Shown here: positions 49,080 through 60,958 of the stretch, piece after piece
Layout of the letters: each line of letters starts with the position of its first letter
Numbering within the stretch: position 1 is the stretch's first letter
Source: Apiospora phragmitis
Lineage: Eukaryota > Ascomycota > Sordariomycetes > Amphisphaeriales > Apiosporaceae
NCBI GenBank assembly: GCA_038363925.1
Contig: JAQQWL010000015.1
Span: forward strand, 1,550,001 to 1,614,000
Length of the DNA stretch: 64,000 nt
Direction: 5' to 3'
The notes under the pieces: model-generated
What the model was told of the DNA's origin: nothing
What the model saw: only the letters and a program-made list of their open reading frames with translations
The model's database searches: none
Made by a program: the position numbers and the translations under genes

Positions 49080-49898
49080 CTTGACGACTTTTTGATTTTG
49101 AGGATCGGGGCTTTGGTATTCAGGTGACTCTTCTGATGGGATGCGGGCGTCAAAGTCGTCTCGAATGTTGTGGGGGGATGGTCGAAGTCAACGAAGTGCA
49201 AGCCCGATTGCCCGTGCTGGATGACGGTGGCGTCGAAAGGACCGGCAGAATAGATAAAGCTGGGAGCTACCGTACCAGGCTAGACCGGATAATACTTAGG
49301 TGGCAGCTGAGCTGCGGCTTGAACATTTAGAAGTATCTCCATAACCAGCCGGATTCAATATGAAAACTTTAGAGCAAAAATTAGTAATGCATTTTTATAA
49401 TGGTTCAATATTAGTTTCCAAAGTGTATTCAGCATGGAGTCACATATTCCGTATTCCAAACCAATTCAGCACTCAGATTTTTGGCAAGTGGTGTTCCAGC
49501 GCGTAGATCCAGTCCCACGGTAAACCATAACCTGGGGACCCCTGTACGCTGAGCCTAACTACAGTGGATCGCATCTTTACCATCGGATGTGATCCATCTG
49601 CATGCTAACTTTCAATTCCATATCACAGCCTACACAATTCAATTCGTACATATGTTGAATACTCCTTTGTAGGTGGTCAACATATACGTGCATGTATATA
49701 ATGCTCCCAGGAGGACTGCAGAAATCGTTGCGTCCTTTATTAGGACGTGAAGCTGAGCTGTCTGTAATTGGGAATCAATCGTGGGCAAAACCACATTTTT
49801 ACTATGTTGGGAAATGCACAACCTGTGCTTATTTGAGCAAACCTGACCCTGCTCCTAAACGCCGTACATGCCACATGAAAAATACGAGCCATGCGTTT
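49080..49898. other. Spacer between KIN17 and ALB1
   Basis: Contains the KIN17 promoter (left) and ALB1 3' UTR (right). A/T-rich with no supportable gene. Confidence 0.5.
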
Positions 49899-50493
49899 TT
49901 ATAATATGCCGTCATCGTCAACCATGTCATTCGTCTCGTCGGCAGGAAGAGCAACAGTCTTGGCCTCGGCCGCTGCGACATCGCCCATCGCATCGTCCAA
50001 TTCCGGCACTTTCGCATCTGCTTCGTCGTCGTCTTCGTCGGCCTCGTCTTCTAGACCAGCGAAGGGGTTGTCTTTGGGAACCTCCTTGTTGATCTCGTCC
50101 CAGGTCTTGCGCCGGGTTTGGATCGTGCGGGCTCGCCCTTTGCTGGTGGCGACCTTCTTCTCTGTGCGCTCCAGAATGGCCATGGCTCGGTCCTGAGCCT
50201 CCTCCCGGCGCTTTGCGGCCCTGGAGCTCAGCGGCTTGGCCTTCTGGGCCTTTTTGGACACGCCTGCGCCGTGGTGTATCGCGAGCACCGAGGGGCGGTG
50301 GTCAACCGAGCTGGCGGGTGCCTTGACGTTTTTCAGAGATTTATCGGTGTCGATGCCGGGGGAAGTGGCTCTCCTTGCCTCGCGCGAACGCTTCGACGGC
50401 GCTGAGATTGTTAGTCAGATTTGCAGATCTTTGATTGCAAAGAAGGGGAATTTACGAACCCTTATTCTTCTTTGTCACTCCAGGTTTGGCCAT
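49899..50493 (-). CDS. ALB1: Ribosome biogenesis protein Alb1-like
   Basis: Alb1 is a small shuttling partner of the export factor Arx1 on pre-60S particles. Two exons, 50493-50460 and 50401-49899, give 178 residues. It begins MAKPGVTKKNK and continues APSKRSREARRA, HRPSVLAIHHGAG, SKKAQKAKPLSSRAAKRREE and RARTIQTRRKTWDEIN, then a long acidic tail. The Lys/Arg-rich core with SxRxxKRxE and the W-containing motif matches the fungal Alb1 family. The phase requires the intron donor GTTCGT, which is weaker than those of its neighbours. An in-frame alternative donor (GTAAAT) would break the frame. It is divergent from the ubiquitin protease gene across an 850-bp promoter. Confidence 0.78.
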
Positions 50494-51343
50494 TTTTCTT
50501 GATTCAGTGGCGTCACTTGGTAATGTTGGTGTTGTCGCGGAGGGATTCTGCAGTGATTTCAGCCCTGCACCGCCTTGGGAGAATTGCCCGCCTAAAGAAG
50601 TTGGAACTTTTTTGGCCCCTCATTAACTGATAACAGTAGCGATAAGAATCCCTGCTAGACTGGTGTAACTGGCACCTAGAATACTCACAATGCAGCTGTG
50701 GGGGGCCTTGTCAACCATTCACCATTGGCCATTAATCTAGCTTCATCTGTAAAACCAGGGCTCTCGAGTTCCTATTATTCGCCTATTCTGTGTCTTAATG
50801 TATTGTTTGAATCATGTAACCTAGCTTGAATAAAGATCAGATCTTTGGTCGTCGAATAGAAGCGTCATCATTTCAGACCTCGGAATTTTGGTGATCTCGG
50901 ATTGTCTTCATTCAAAGCTGCTCTAGTGCCCTGAACTGGCTTGACCCATGACAGACTGGACAAGGATTGTGTGCCCTTGAAAATTAGAGACAATAAGTGA
51001 CAATGCGCGCAGGATGCTGATGAAATGATACGGAGGCCGGAACTGCCTGCATTTCAACCGATGCATTTACTAACTTACTACATGTACCGTACTTTTAGCA
51101 ACAACAAACAAAAGCTCTCCACTCCAACTAACCCTCTCTCCCCATCTTTGATCTGGCGCGAATTTTGACTTATGTTCGCCGACTACCAGGCAATCCAGAG
51201 CCAACTTGGGATGTTCCCGCGCTGCTGCGAAAGCTATGGCTAATAGTCTCTTGACGGACCCGTCGACCGTATGACACGCATCTCCGAAACCAGACCCAGG
51301 ATACACTATATTTGGGGGTCGATTTCCACCCACGAACTTCAAG
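50494..51343. promoter_or_regulatory. Divergent promoter region, ALB1 and ubiquitin protease
   Basis: About 850 bp with no supportable gene between two outward-reading genes. Individual promoter elements could not be identified. Confidence 0.5.
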
Positions 51344-53407
51344 ATGAGCTCCTTGCATCCGTCCAAGACAGCAACTCGCCTTGATGACGTCCGAACTCGA
51401 CTATCCATACCAAACATCATTCTAGAGCGTCTACAGCAGCCCACTGTAATCGTGACAGTTGCCATCATCGCCTTCGCCCTATTCTACCAATCGCTTCATC
51501 CTTCCTCGCCCTTCTCCACGAGACGTCATCCCGGCATGGTTCTCTGGGACGCCATCGTCACTGTCACTCCTGCTTCGCTTCTATACGCTGTCGACGACTG
51601 GCTAAATCCGCCAATGTTGTCATACGCTCGAGCCGCGCAGGCTCCTCGGCCCACAAGCCATGGGGCCAAGAGTGAAACTCTCCAGAAGCTGTTAGGAATG
51701 AACGAGCCGGGAGGAATCATGCACTCGGTGGCGAATGCGGGCAGAAAAGGGCTTATGACTCTGACCAATAGCTCTCTCAGGAAGGGCCATACATATCCGC
51801 CAGCAGGCTTGGGAAACAGTGACAACTCATGCTTCCAGAATAGCATTGTACAGGGCCTTGCGTCCTTGGAGTTCTTCCCGGATTATCTGAAAGCGGCTAT
51901 CCCGGAAAGCGAAAATGAGGATGCGGCCACCAAAGCCGAAGGGTCGGCTAGCACACTGCTGAGCCTGCTGACCCGGTTACGGGATCCCGAGAACAACGGC
52001 AATACGTTATGGACTCCTAAAATATTGAAGTCGCTCGACACGTGGCAACAACAAGATGCGCAAGAGTATTACTCAAAATTACTTGACGAAATCGACAAGG
52101 AAGTTTCCAAAACGACCAAGGCTTCTTGCAAGCCTGCGGGACTTGAGCCGACGGGAACGAGAGACGACGGAGAAAGTAGCCAACACAGCGATGACAGCGG
52201 CTACCAGACTTCCTCGACCTTGGCCAAGACAGGATCAGAGGGGAACGCGTCAAAAAATCCATTGGAAGGCTTGGTCGCTCAACGAGTCGCTTGCACCCAG
52301 TGCGGTTATTCCGAAGGTCTATCCCTCATCCCCTTCAACTGCCTCACTCTTAACCTCGGAGCAAGCACTCACGGACACGACCTATATGAGAGTCTAGACG
52401 CGTACACGCATCTTGAATCAATCGATGGCGTCCAATGCGCGAAATGCAGTCTCCTCAAAATACAACGGTTACTGGATATATTAATAAAGAGAGGTCAAGC
52501 AAGTGGCCTATCTGATAAAGCACTAGCGGAACCGAAGTCACGACTCGAGGCTGCGAACTTGGCCCTCGAAGATGACAACTTTGACGAGAAAACCCTGAGG
52601 GACGAGTGCAAAATTCAAGACCAAAATAGAGTTCATACGACGAAGACGAAGCAGGCGGCCATTGCTCGACCGCCTCGAAGCCTGGCCATTCATGTCAATC
52701 GATCTGTGTTCGACGAGCGCACTGGCACCATGTTTAAGAACTTCGCTGGTCTTCAGTTCCCGAGTACGCTTGACCTGGGTCCGTGGTGTCTAGGAAGTGC
52801 TGGCAGCGAAGACGAGTCTGCCAATATTGCAATCCCGGATGATAAGGAGATGTCCGCTAAGGCTCTATCCGAAGAAGAGCAGTGGATCTTGGATCCAACG
52901 AAGTCGATGGTAGCGGGCGATCAGCAAACATCTAAGATAGCCGGCCCTAAGTACGAGCTGAGGGCTGTCATCACCCACCAAGGTCACCACAATAACGGCC
53001 ACTACGTTTGCTACCGTAAAGATTCGCAGCAACCCGCTAAGCTTGATGATGCGCCAAGCCAGGGACCGGAATCGTCGGACGACGAGAAAACAATGCTTGG
53101 CGAAGAAACTGATGGCGATGGAGACAAGTGGTGGCGTCTTAGCGATGACAGTGTCTGGGAAGTCACTCAAAAGCAAGTCCTGGGCCAAGGTGGCGTATTC
53201 ATGCTGTTCTACGATTGCGTGGACTCGAGTGTCGTTCTCACCAACCAGCAAGCCTCGTATGCTGAGGAAGGGAATATTGTTACCGAGGCTGCTGAAGTGT
53301 ATCATGAATTGTCGGACGAGGTCGAGCCAAGCCATAAAGAAGAGGCTGCCCAGTCGACGACAGGAGATACGTTTGTAATGTCGTTGCTTCAGCGACCCAA
53401 CTCATAG
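51344..53407 (+). CDS. Membrane-anchored ubiquitin-specific protease (Ubp1/USP type)
   Basis: USPs cleave ubiquitin from proteins. Single exon, 687 residues, intact. A hydrophobic N-terminal segment (VIVTVAIIAFALFYQSL, about residues 35-51) suggests membrane tethering, as for yeast Ubp1. The Cys box reads GLGNSDNSCFQNSIVQGL, with the expected catalytic Cys and the Asn just upstream. WQQQDAQEYYSKLLDE is the QQD motif. A zinc-ribbon-like pair follows (RVACTQCGYSEG and VQCAKCSLLK). The His box is ITHQGHHNNGHYVCYRK, and the closing segment WWRLSDDSVWEV with GVFMLFYD is typical. The Asn/Asp residues of the catalytic triad fall in the last motif. The first ATG gives the anchor, so I kept it. Confidence 0.9.
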   Translation: MSSLHPSKTATRLDDVRTRLSIPNIILERLQQPTVIVTVAIIAFALFYQSLHPSSPFSTRRHPGMVLWDAIVTVTPASLLYAVDDWLNPPMLSYARAAQAPRPTSHGAKSETLQKLLGMNEPGGIMHSVANAGRKGLMTLTNSSLRKGHTYPPAGLGNSDNSCFQNSIVQGLASLEFFPDYLKAAIPESENEDAATKAEGSASTLLSLLTRLRDPENNGNTLWTPKILKSLDTWQQQDAQEYYSKLLDEIDKEVSKTTKASCKPAGLEPTGTRDDGESSQHSDDSGYQTSSTLAKTGSEGNASKNPLEGLVAQRVACTQCGYSEGLSLIPFNCLTLNLGASTHGHDLYESLDAYTHLESIDGVQCAKCSLLKIQRLLDILIKRGQASGLSDKALAEPKSRLEAANLALEDDNFDEKTLRDECKIQDQNRVHTTKTKQAAIARPPRSLAIHVNRSVFDERTGTMFKNFAGLQFPSTLDLGPWCLGSAGSEDESANIAIPDDKEMSAKALSEEEQWILDPTKSMVAGDQQTSKIAGPKYELRAVITHQGHHNNGHYVCYRKDSQQPAKLDDAPSQGPESSDDEKTMLGEETDGDGDKWWRLSDDSVWEVTQKQVLGQGGVFMLFYDCVDSSVVLTNQQASYAEEGNIVTEAAEVYHELSDEVEPSHKEEAAQSTTGDTFVMSLLQRPNS

Positions 53408-53855
53408 CATGCTTGGTTGGCCATTTGATTTCAGAAAGGCATAGCAGCGGCGTTCAGGAGACAGGCTGTCAGGTAGCGGAATAGTCCAGATTTGCGACTT
53501 TGCTTTGAGGCTTTGGAAACAGACGCATACGTATATATATTGTATGCCCTCGCATCCTTATTAAAATTTAATCCATCACGAGAACTACCTGATGATTCGT
53601 GCATGTTTGTGCTATTAATCTTTTATCCGCACATCCAAGCAGCTCCTTCAGAATATGGTACCTGCTTTCAGTAGCTGCCGGCTTCCCCACATTGAGCTGC
53701 AGGCGCCTCTAATCAATCGATTGATCCCTGTAAATCGATAAGGCATGGTTATTCTGTCCCGTCTCTGCTCTTGATAATTGAGGTTCCGAACAACACAACC
53801 TTCTCATATTTCCGACACGCGCAGGGAACTTCCATCTATATTCGCGTCTCTCGAA
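53408..53855. other. Spacer between the ubiquitin protease and MFAP1
   Basis: 3' UTR of the protease and promoter of MFAP1. No coding sequence seen. Confidence 0.5.
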
Positions 53856-55360
53856 ATGCCACCGACAAAGCTCACCAAGCGCCCGGCAATCGTGCGCCAT
53901 CGTGCCGGAAAACCCACAGGAAACTCGTCGTCATCCGAGTCCGAAGGCTCAGACAACGAAGAAGAGTCCGCTACCGCCGCCACAGCAGCACCGGCGCCGC
54001 CGCCCAAACAACAGAGAGCCGGCAAAGTCATTAGTAGCGGCTCTCTCAGCAAAGTCGACCTCGAAGCGAGGAGGAAACAGGCACAGGCCGCCGAAGACCA
54101 GCGGGGAGCGGCTGAGAAGGCAGCACGCGCCGCCGCCGAGGAAGGGTTCGTGACAGAAGAAGAGAGCGAAGAAGAAGGGGATGACGACGAGGATAAAGAG
54201 GAATCCTCCGAAGAGGAGGAGAGCAGCGAGGATGAGGTGCCCCGCCGCGCCCTCCTGATGCGACCCAAATACGTCCCGCGATCGCAGCGCAACGGCCCCG
54301 AGGCCGCCGCCAAGAGCAAAGAGGAGGACGACGAGCAGAAGCAATACGAGGAGGAGCAGCGGCGCAAGAAGGCCGAGGCGGACGCCATAATCGAGGAGCA
54401 GATCCGCAAGGACCTCGCGGCCAAGGCGGCGGGCAAGAACGCGTGGGACGACAGCATGGACGAGGAGGACGACGTCGACACGGACGACGACGTCGACCCC
54501 GAGGCCGAGTACGCGGCGTGGAAGGTGCGGGAGCTCAAGCGCATCAAGCGCGAGCGCGAGGCCGTCGAGGAACGTGAAAAGGAGCTCGCCGAGATCGAGC
54601 GGCGGCGCAACCTGACGGATGAGGAGCGGCGCGCCGAGGACGAGGCCCACCTGGCGAAGCAGCAGGCCGAGAAGGACGCCAAGGGCAAGATGGGCTACAT
54701 GGGCAAGTACTTCCACCGCGGCGCCTTCTTCCAGGACGACGCCGACGCGGCCGAGCTCGCGGGCCGCGACGTCATGGGCGCGCGCTTCCAGGACGACACG
54801 GACCGCTCGCTCCTGCCCAAGAGCCTGCAGGTTCGCGACCTGGCCAAGATCGGCAAGAAGGGCGCCTCCAAGTACCGCGACCTGCGCGCCGAGGACACGG
54901 GCCGCTGGGGCGAGTTCCGCGACCACCGCCCCGGGCGCGAGAACCGCGACTTCGGCATCACGGACGACCGCTTCAAGTCGGACCGGGAGCGGGACCGGAT
55001 GGGCGGCGGCGGTCGTGGTGACGATAATGGGCCCGGGGGCGCGAATGCTATACCCCTGGGCGACCGCAAGAGTGCTGCTCCCGCTGGTGCGCCGGCAGGG
55101 CCGCGGGGAGACAATAATAATAGGGATAAAGATCGAAAAGACAGTTACCGGCCAAGGGGGGATGATCGCGATCGCGATGATGACCGGCGGCGTGAACGTC
55201 GGCGATCTCGATCCAGGTCGCCGCGGAGAGACAGGGATGGTAGAAGGGATAGGGATAGGGACGACTACGGCGGTGGTAGCAGCAGTCGGAGAAAAGGGGA
55301 TCGCCGCCGGAAGACGATCGCTATGAGAGTGACAAGAGAAGACGTGTGGACTCGCGATAA
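53856..55360 (+). CDS. MFAP1-like spliceosomal protein, apparent frameshift near the 3' end
   Basis: MFAP1 is a nuclear B-complex splicing factor. Single exon, about 501 residues when the frame is corrected; read literally it runs to 55391. It has an N-terminal low-complexity acidic region and then PRRALLMRPKYVPRSQR, a long charged coiled coil (EEQRRKKAEADAIIEEQIRK; ELKRIKREREAVEERE) and the conserved C-terminal signature MGYMGKYFHRGAFFQDD with DLAKIGKKGASKYRDLRAEDT. An Arg/Ser/Asp-rich tail follows. Near 55,310-55,313 one base seems to be missing. Restoring it gives DDRYESDKRRRVDSR and a stop at 55358-55360, much more family-like than the literal end. Third codon positions are almost all G/C from about 54,280 to 55,000. 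Confidence 0.87.
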
Positions 55361-55569
55361 TTTGGTTCATACGGCATGGGCATGGCATTAGCTGAACCTG
55401 AGAACTTGTATCATTCTCATCAGACTTGGTTAGATGAGGCTGCTGTATCAATTCACACATGTACAACCCTTACAGGAAGCAACTTCATGGGATAAACGTT
55501 TTACTGTGACATTTACTCTGTAGGAAGACTTCCTTCCTTGCTCCCACAACCATCCGTATAGCATTTACA
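55361..55569. other. Short convergent spacer, MFAP1 and POL12
   Basis: About 200 bp between the two convergent stop codons, holding both 3' UTRs, which may overlap. Confidence 0.5.
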
Positions 55570-57789
55570 TTATATCCTCGTAATCTCCACCCTCGCCCGA
55601 CTGAAGACCTTATGACTGACCATACCGGCCGCACCCACCTCCACTTCGTCCGCCTTAGGCGGGTAAAGACTCACCCTCGCATAGGTACCGGCGCCCCTGC
55701 GTTTCGACAGGTAACCCGGGTTGACGACGAGGACACTTTCAACGACCTAGAGACATACACACATTAGCTGACACAGTCCTATACACAAGAAACTGTAGGG
55801 GGTAAAAGGAAAGAAGAGCTTACCCTGGCAAAAGGCGGCAGAGAGCTGGGGACCATCATCATATCAGGCCGGACGTTGACGATATCGCCCAGACGCAAAT
55901 AACTCGTGTCGAGCACGGCGCCGACAGGGCGGCCGTCCTCGGTCCCGACCTTGGGCAGCTTGCTGCGGTCGACGGGCGGGAAGACGGGGCAGTAGTGCCG
56001 CTGCTCAATGAGGTGGCGCGGGAGCCGGCTCAGCAGATCCGCCCCACCACCACCGCCAATACGGCCAGCGTTGCTGTAGAGCTCCTCGTGGCGGAGCTCG
56101 AAGAGGGCGTCCTGGGACGAGACGCCGAGGACGACCTCGTTAAGGGACAGCGTCATGGGGTTGCCGATGACGCGGCACGTCTTGGGCAGGCCGAGCTCCT
56201 TGCGCGGGAAGGGGTCTTGGGGCCAGGCGACGTGCTTGTTGATGACGTCGCGGACCGAGGGCACGAGCAGGACGGTGACGGACGGGTTGGCGGCCACGAG
56301 TCGGTTCAGGGCGGGCGCGATCAGGTACTTGAAGACGGTGGACATGGTGGCCTGGTCCGGGTCCACGGGCGCGTCGTCGGGCAGGTCGAAGTCGCCGGCC
56401 GCGATGAGCGGGTGGTCGACGTCGATGAAGGGCCCGCAGAGGATCAGCGCGTCGGCGTACGTGTCGGCCGCCTGCGAGCAGAGCGCGTGCAGCGGCTCGA
56501 AGTCGAGGTTGTCCTCGGCCGTGTAGGGCCCCGAGGCCATGATGATGCTCAGCGGAGCCGGCTCGTCGTCGGATTCCATGACGTCAGGTCCGCCGCGGAG
56601 GCGCTCCCGGTGCCCCTCGATGGCTGTGGGTATCGAGGCAGCGTTGGGGAGGAGAGGGATGTCGATAATCTCGTTGACCGTAAAGTCGGTACCCGAGGTG
56701 TTAATGCCCTTCAGGGCCACGATTTGCCCGGGGAAGAACTGGTAGGAGGCCAGTTTCTTCAGGTTCAGGGGTATCCGGCGCCCGCCGCCCATTTTGCGGG
56801 AGGTTTCCAAGACAAGCGAGGCCGCATTGAGTTTCCCTTCGGGGGAGTCTGACGCTATCCTACCGACAGCGTAGATTTCCGAGGTGCTCTGAGTCGCCGC
56901 GCTTCCGAAAGCCGTATCCTCGAGCTTGTGGTAGTCCTTAACTAGGCCGATAAACTCGTCTATCCGGTCGTCCAAGATCTCGGAAGCCTCGGATAGTTTC
57001 ATAGCCAGGGGCTTGTAAGCCAACTTTTTCTGGTCCGATGCCGCCGTAAGCTTGATCCGAGACTCGGATACGGCGCAATTGGAGTCTCAGGGGCCGGCAA
57101 GTTGTCATTCAGGATTTCAATCACCTCTCCAGCGTTCTGGCGGTCATTAAAAGACACCGCTCTGTATGTCATCAATAAGGGGTCCCCTGAAGAATGATCA
57201 CCGGCAAAAATAGTACTTACGTGATAGAGTTCATAGAGTCCAGGTGCCTGTCCACACCTGCCGGTATCTTAACATTCGGGGAGCTGTTTGGGAACTCGTT
57301 TTTCACTTTGGTAGCTGATGGTGTCTCGGTTTTCCTCTTTGGGCCAGAACTCCTGTTAAGTTTGGTCGCGGACGGGGTGGCAAGTCCATCCAGCCTGGTC
57401 GAATAGTCAGCACCAACGATCCCTTCCTTGAATACTCGATATTCCGCTTACATGCCGCCGAGATAGTCTCCAGCATTGTTCTTGATGGTCGTCCGCGGTG
57501 TGGCGCCAGTTTTCCTCTCGGTTTTGACCACATGGGCTTGGCGGTCGCGGTTCTCCCTCTCCAGTGCATCCTGAATTTCCCGCTTCAAGGACCGGAGGTT
57601 CACGACAGACAGTCTCATTTCGTCCATGTCCATTTTGATGCAGTACGACTCCCACTTGAAGAACAGGTCCTGGACGGACAGGGAGTGCATGCGCATGATG
57701 GACTGCAGCTCCGCTAGCATGTCTGGCTCAAGCTGCTGGTCGCCGACGGCGAAGCGCTCGTTCAGTTCCTGAACGTCTGCGTCGGCCAT
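55570..57789 (-). CDS. POL12: DNA polymerase alpha subunit B (Pol12), one apparent frameshift
   Basis: This is the regulatory B subunit of the polymerase alpha-primase complex in replication initiation. Four exons: 57789-57452, 57394-57221, 57161-55824 and 55746-55570, about 675 residues corrected. The N-terminal helical domain starts MADADVQELNERFA; a variable linker follows, then KKLAYKPLAMKLSEASEILD. The inactive phosphoesterase/OB region has IYAVGRIASDSPEGKLN, IIMASGPYT, ALILCGPFIDVDHPLI and VLLVPSVRDV. It ends QDALFELRHEELYSN, RHLIEQRHYCPVFPP, LVVNPGYLSKRRGAGTYARV and RVEITRI. Near 57,061-57,073 one base appears missing between the PYP and ESRIKLTAASDQKK segments. Every junction is in phase otherwise. 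It is divergent from the SEC14-like gene. GC3 is very high from about 55,880 to 56,560. Confidence 0.92.
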
Positions 57790-58521
57790 ATTGCTTGTGG
57801 CTGACCAGGTTTATTCTTTGATATTCTTCAGTCTTGCGGATCTTCAAAAATGTCTATGCGATTTGGATTGTGGTTGTGCGGTTTCCAGCCTGTGTTATCT
57901 CCAAAGACCGATATGGTAGTGCATGGCAATTGAGTATTGAGCGATGGTACTTCGGGGAGACGCGCCCGGAACGCGTTTCTGTCCTGGGGCCCCTCGGCAG
58001 CCCGCGTTAAGTGGTGGGGGTCTGCCCAGGCTTTTATCGGCCACCGCCCACCTTGCCACGAGCCACATGGCAAGATGGGCAGTCGGCACTACTGGTGGGC
58101 TGACCTGCCTGAAGAGAGCTCCGTACAGTACATCCTTCACCCGCCAACTCCGAATCTCTGGGCCCCTAGGACCCCTAGACTGCTAGGGCCCCTATCTTAT
58201 TGATTTTATGGCCTAGCCTCGTGCCTCGTGTGACATAATACGCAAATCTAGGTATTACACCGGTGGTCATTCGTTGTACAAGGGTCCATCTCGTTGAACT
58301 GTTCTCGGCCCAACAGTAGACTGTTTCCAAAGCCGTCTGTTCATCCTTTCCCTTTCCACCCAAACAGCTCCCTTTAACCTCAAATCCTTTCAGCGGTCAG
58401 TTATTGCTTCTGTTTTCATCCATCTCAGCAGTGGTTAAACTTCGCATCATCGTCCCTTGCAAACGTTTCAATCATTACCAAACTACCGGTAACAAGAGCT
58501 CCATAAACAACCCCATCGGCG
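57790..58521. promoter_or_regulatory. Divergent promoter region, POL12 and SEC14-like gene
   Basis: About 730 bp between two outward-reading genes. No gene and no specific operator recognised. C/T-rich leader before 58,522. Confidence 0.5.
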
Positions 58522-59654
58522 ATGGCGGAGAAGGCTTCTGTAGGACCTGTTAAGGTTCCCTTTCAACATGCTACGAGGGAGAACCAGCCTGTCGATAGGA
58601 TATTGCTGAACGAGGACCAACAAAAGAAATATGACAGTCTTTTGGAACAAGTCAAGACCTGGACGGAGGTGCCTTCCACCAAGGGCAAGGCCGGGCCTCT
58701 CACCGATGATGAGAAGTACTGGCTGACCCGAGATTGCCTACTACGCTACCTACGTGCCGTAAAATGGAACGAGAAAGACGCTGAGAAGCGTCTGTTGGAG
58801 ACGTTGACCTGGCGAAGAGAATTTGGTGTCGAAGAGCTCACCGCTGATCACATCTCGCCGGAAAATGAGACTGGCAAGCAGCTCATCCTGGGATGGGATA
58901 AGCAAGGCCGTACCTGCCAGTACCTGAGCCCTGGCCGCCAGAACACCGATGTGTCGCCGCGACAGACCCAGCATTTGGTGTACATGCTGGAGCGCTCTCT
59001 TGAGCTGATGCCCCCAGGCCAAGAGAAGATTGCCCTTCTGATCAACATGAAGGCGAGCAAGAACCGTTCCAACACAGCACCGGGTATTAGCCAAGGACGT
59101 GAGGTTCTGAGTATCCTACAGACCCACTACCCTGAGAGGCTCGGCCGGGCTTTGATTATCAACGGTAAGTACCCCAACAAAGATCAATTACAACTCCCGT
59201 GAAGTCTTGACTAACCCCGATGACAGTTCCGTTCATGGTTTGGGGTTTCTTCAAACTCATCACCCCCTTCATTGACCCCATCACCCGGGAGAAGATCAAG
59301 TACAACGAGGATATGTCGCAATATGTCCCGAAGGACCAGCTGTGGAAGGAGTTTGGCGGTGAGGCCGATTTCGAGTACGAGCACAGTACCTACTGGCCGG
59401 CCCTGAACAAATTGTGCGACGAGAGGCGTGCAGAGCGGAAGGAGAAGTGGGAGCTTGGTGGCAAGCAAATAGGCGAATTTGAGGATTACATCGCCGGGGG
59501 CATCCCTCAAGGTGTCGGTTGCCCTGCACCACCTGTGGACGAGTCGGCCCAGGACGGCGTCGATGCGGTCGCAGTCGCAGAGAAGCTGAAGGAGTTGAAG
59601 GTCGATGAGCCCCCGACTGTTGTTGTTGAGGATGCTGCGAAGGATGCCAAATAA
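58522..59654 (+). CDS. SEC14/CRAL-TRIO phosphatidylinositol-transfer-like protein (Pdr16 type)
   Basis: Sec14-like proteins bind and exchange phosphatidylinositol and other lipids. Pdr16-type members act at the cell periphery and lipid droplets and affect azole tolerance. Two exons, 58522-59164 and 59227-59654, 356 residues, intact. The N-terminal CRAL-TRIO-N segment has LTRDCLLRYLRAVKWNEKDA and TLTWRREFGVEEL. The lipid-binding lobe has GKQLILGWDKQGRTCQYLSP, ERSLELMPPGQEK, ALLINMKASKN and [33 protein letters not shown], with the splice inside the last one. LWKEFGGEADFEYEH closes the domain. The C-terminus is an acidic tail. The absence of a GOLD domain and the sequence pattern favour Pdr16 over Sec14 itself. 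Confidence 0.9.
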
Positions 59655-60138
59655 AGTAAAGGCATCGATCCCATCTGATTTCAAACTACATACCACTCTA
59701 GGCATAAACAGAGGAGGAGACACAACTTTGAATAGACAGGTGGATTGTTACCGTGAACCGACACCGGATGAAGAAGACGAAACTAATGTGCACACTTAAT
59801 ATTTATACCTTTAATTTACAAATTATCCATAGCACCAGAATGGTACGGTATAGACTGAGGTTGCGTCGAGAGTGATACGAAATGAGTTGACTGGATTGAC
59901 GATCCCCCATGCGAAGATCTCCAGGTACAGGTACAGGTACTTTGCAGCTTAGCTTTGCGTGCAGGTGTGCAACCAAAAAGTTGGGCCCACCTTCAATAGC
60001 ACACTTGCGACCTCAATGCAACGGTCCTAATGGCAACTTGAAAGCCTCCCGCAAACGAAAACGCCCAGCTCTTCTACGGCCAACCTCTAACTGGACGTTC
60101 TCCGATTATCGTCTGTCGTCCAGCAGAATTCAGTCGCC
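59655..60138. other. Spacer between the SEC14-like gene and TRS31
   Basis: 3' UTR and promoter region. A short GGTACA tandem lies near 59,923. No coding sequence seen. Confidence 0.5.
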
Positions 60139-60958
60139 ATGTCCAACATGACGCCCTCGAAGGGCAAAGAGCAGCCTGGCCTGCGCTATCCGTCCAACGG
60201 CAAGACCATCTACCACCGGCCACTGAACCGATCCAAGACCTCGGAGCTGAGCCAGGCCAGCTTCGCCTACCTCTTCTCCGAGATGGTGGGCTATGCTTCG
60301 AAGCGCATAGAGAGTATACAAGACCTAGAAAAGAGGTGAGTATGTGAGATATCCACAAAACCACCCCAGCCTCGCGGCGAAGGACGAAAGACAGAACCCA
60401 TAACCCCCCTCCCTTCGTCATTTCGATCACTGGAAACTAACGAACTGCTTTCCCCCGCAACTCAGGCTCAACACACAAGGCCACCCCATCGGCCTCAAGC
60501 TCCTCGACCTCCTCCTGCACCGCGAGCCGGCGCGGACGCAGATGCGGCCCCTGAACATCATCTCGCTCCTGCACCTGATCAAGCAGCAGCTCTGGACGCA
60601 CCTGTTCGGGCGGGCGGCCGACGGGCTCGAGAAGAGCAGCGACCCGGCGCGGCCCGACGAGTACATGATCATCGACAACGAGCCGCTCGTGAACCGCTAC
60701 ATTAGCGTGCCGCGCGACATGTCGCAGCTCAACTGCGCCGCCTTCGTCGCGGGCATCATCGAGGGCGTCTGCGACGGCTCCGCCTTCCCGGCCCGCGTCA
60801 CGGCCCACAGCGTCGGCAAGCAGCAGGCGGCGCCGGCGGCGGCGGATGGCGGCGAGGAGGGCGGCGAGGGGAAGGAGATGTGGCCCGGTCGGACGGTGTT
60901 CTTGGTCAAGTTCGCGCCTGAGGTCTTGGAGCGGGAGAGCTTCCTGGGCAAGGGCTAG
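60139..60958 (+). CDS. TRS31: TRAPP complex subunit Trs31 (TRAPPC5)
   Basis: This is a core TRAPP subunit that tethers ER-to-Golgi and endosomal vesicles and helps activate Rab1/Ypt1. Two exons, 60139-60335 and 60466-60958, 229 residues, intact. It shows the Bet3-superfamily pattern: TIYHRPLNRSKTSELSQASF, YLFSEMVGYASKRIES, LNTQGHPIGLKLLDLLLHRE, LNIISLLHLIKQQLWTHLFG, DEYMIIDNEPLVNRYISVP, LNCAAFVAGIIEGVCDG and TVFLVKFAPEVL. An extra Ala/Gly-rich insert lies at about residues 190-207, where homologues are shorter. The splice junction reads EKR-LNTQG. Exon 2 has very high GC3 and exon 1 is mixed. Confidence 0.93.

Noticed and set aside
53949..55466. 505-codon open frame on the minus strand opposite MFAP1
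   Set aside because: It has the same codon-bias origin. The product is a low-complexity Leu/Val/Ala-rich shadow with no recognisable motif.
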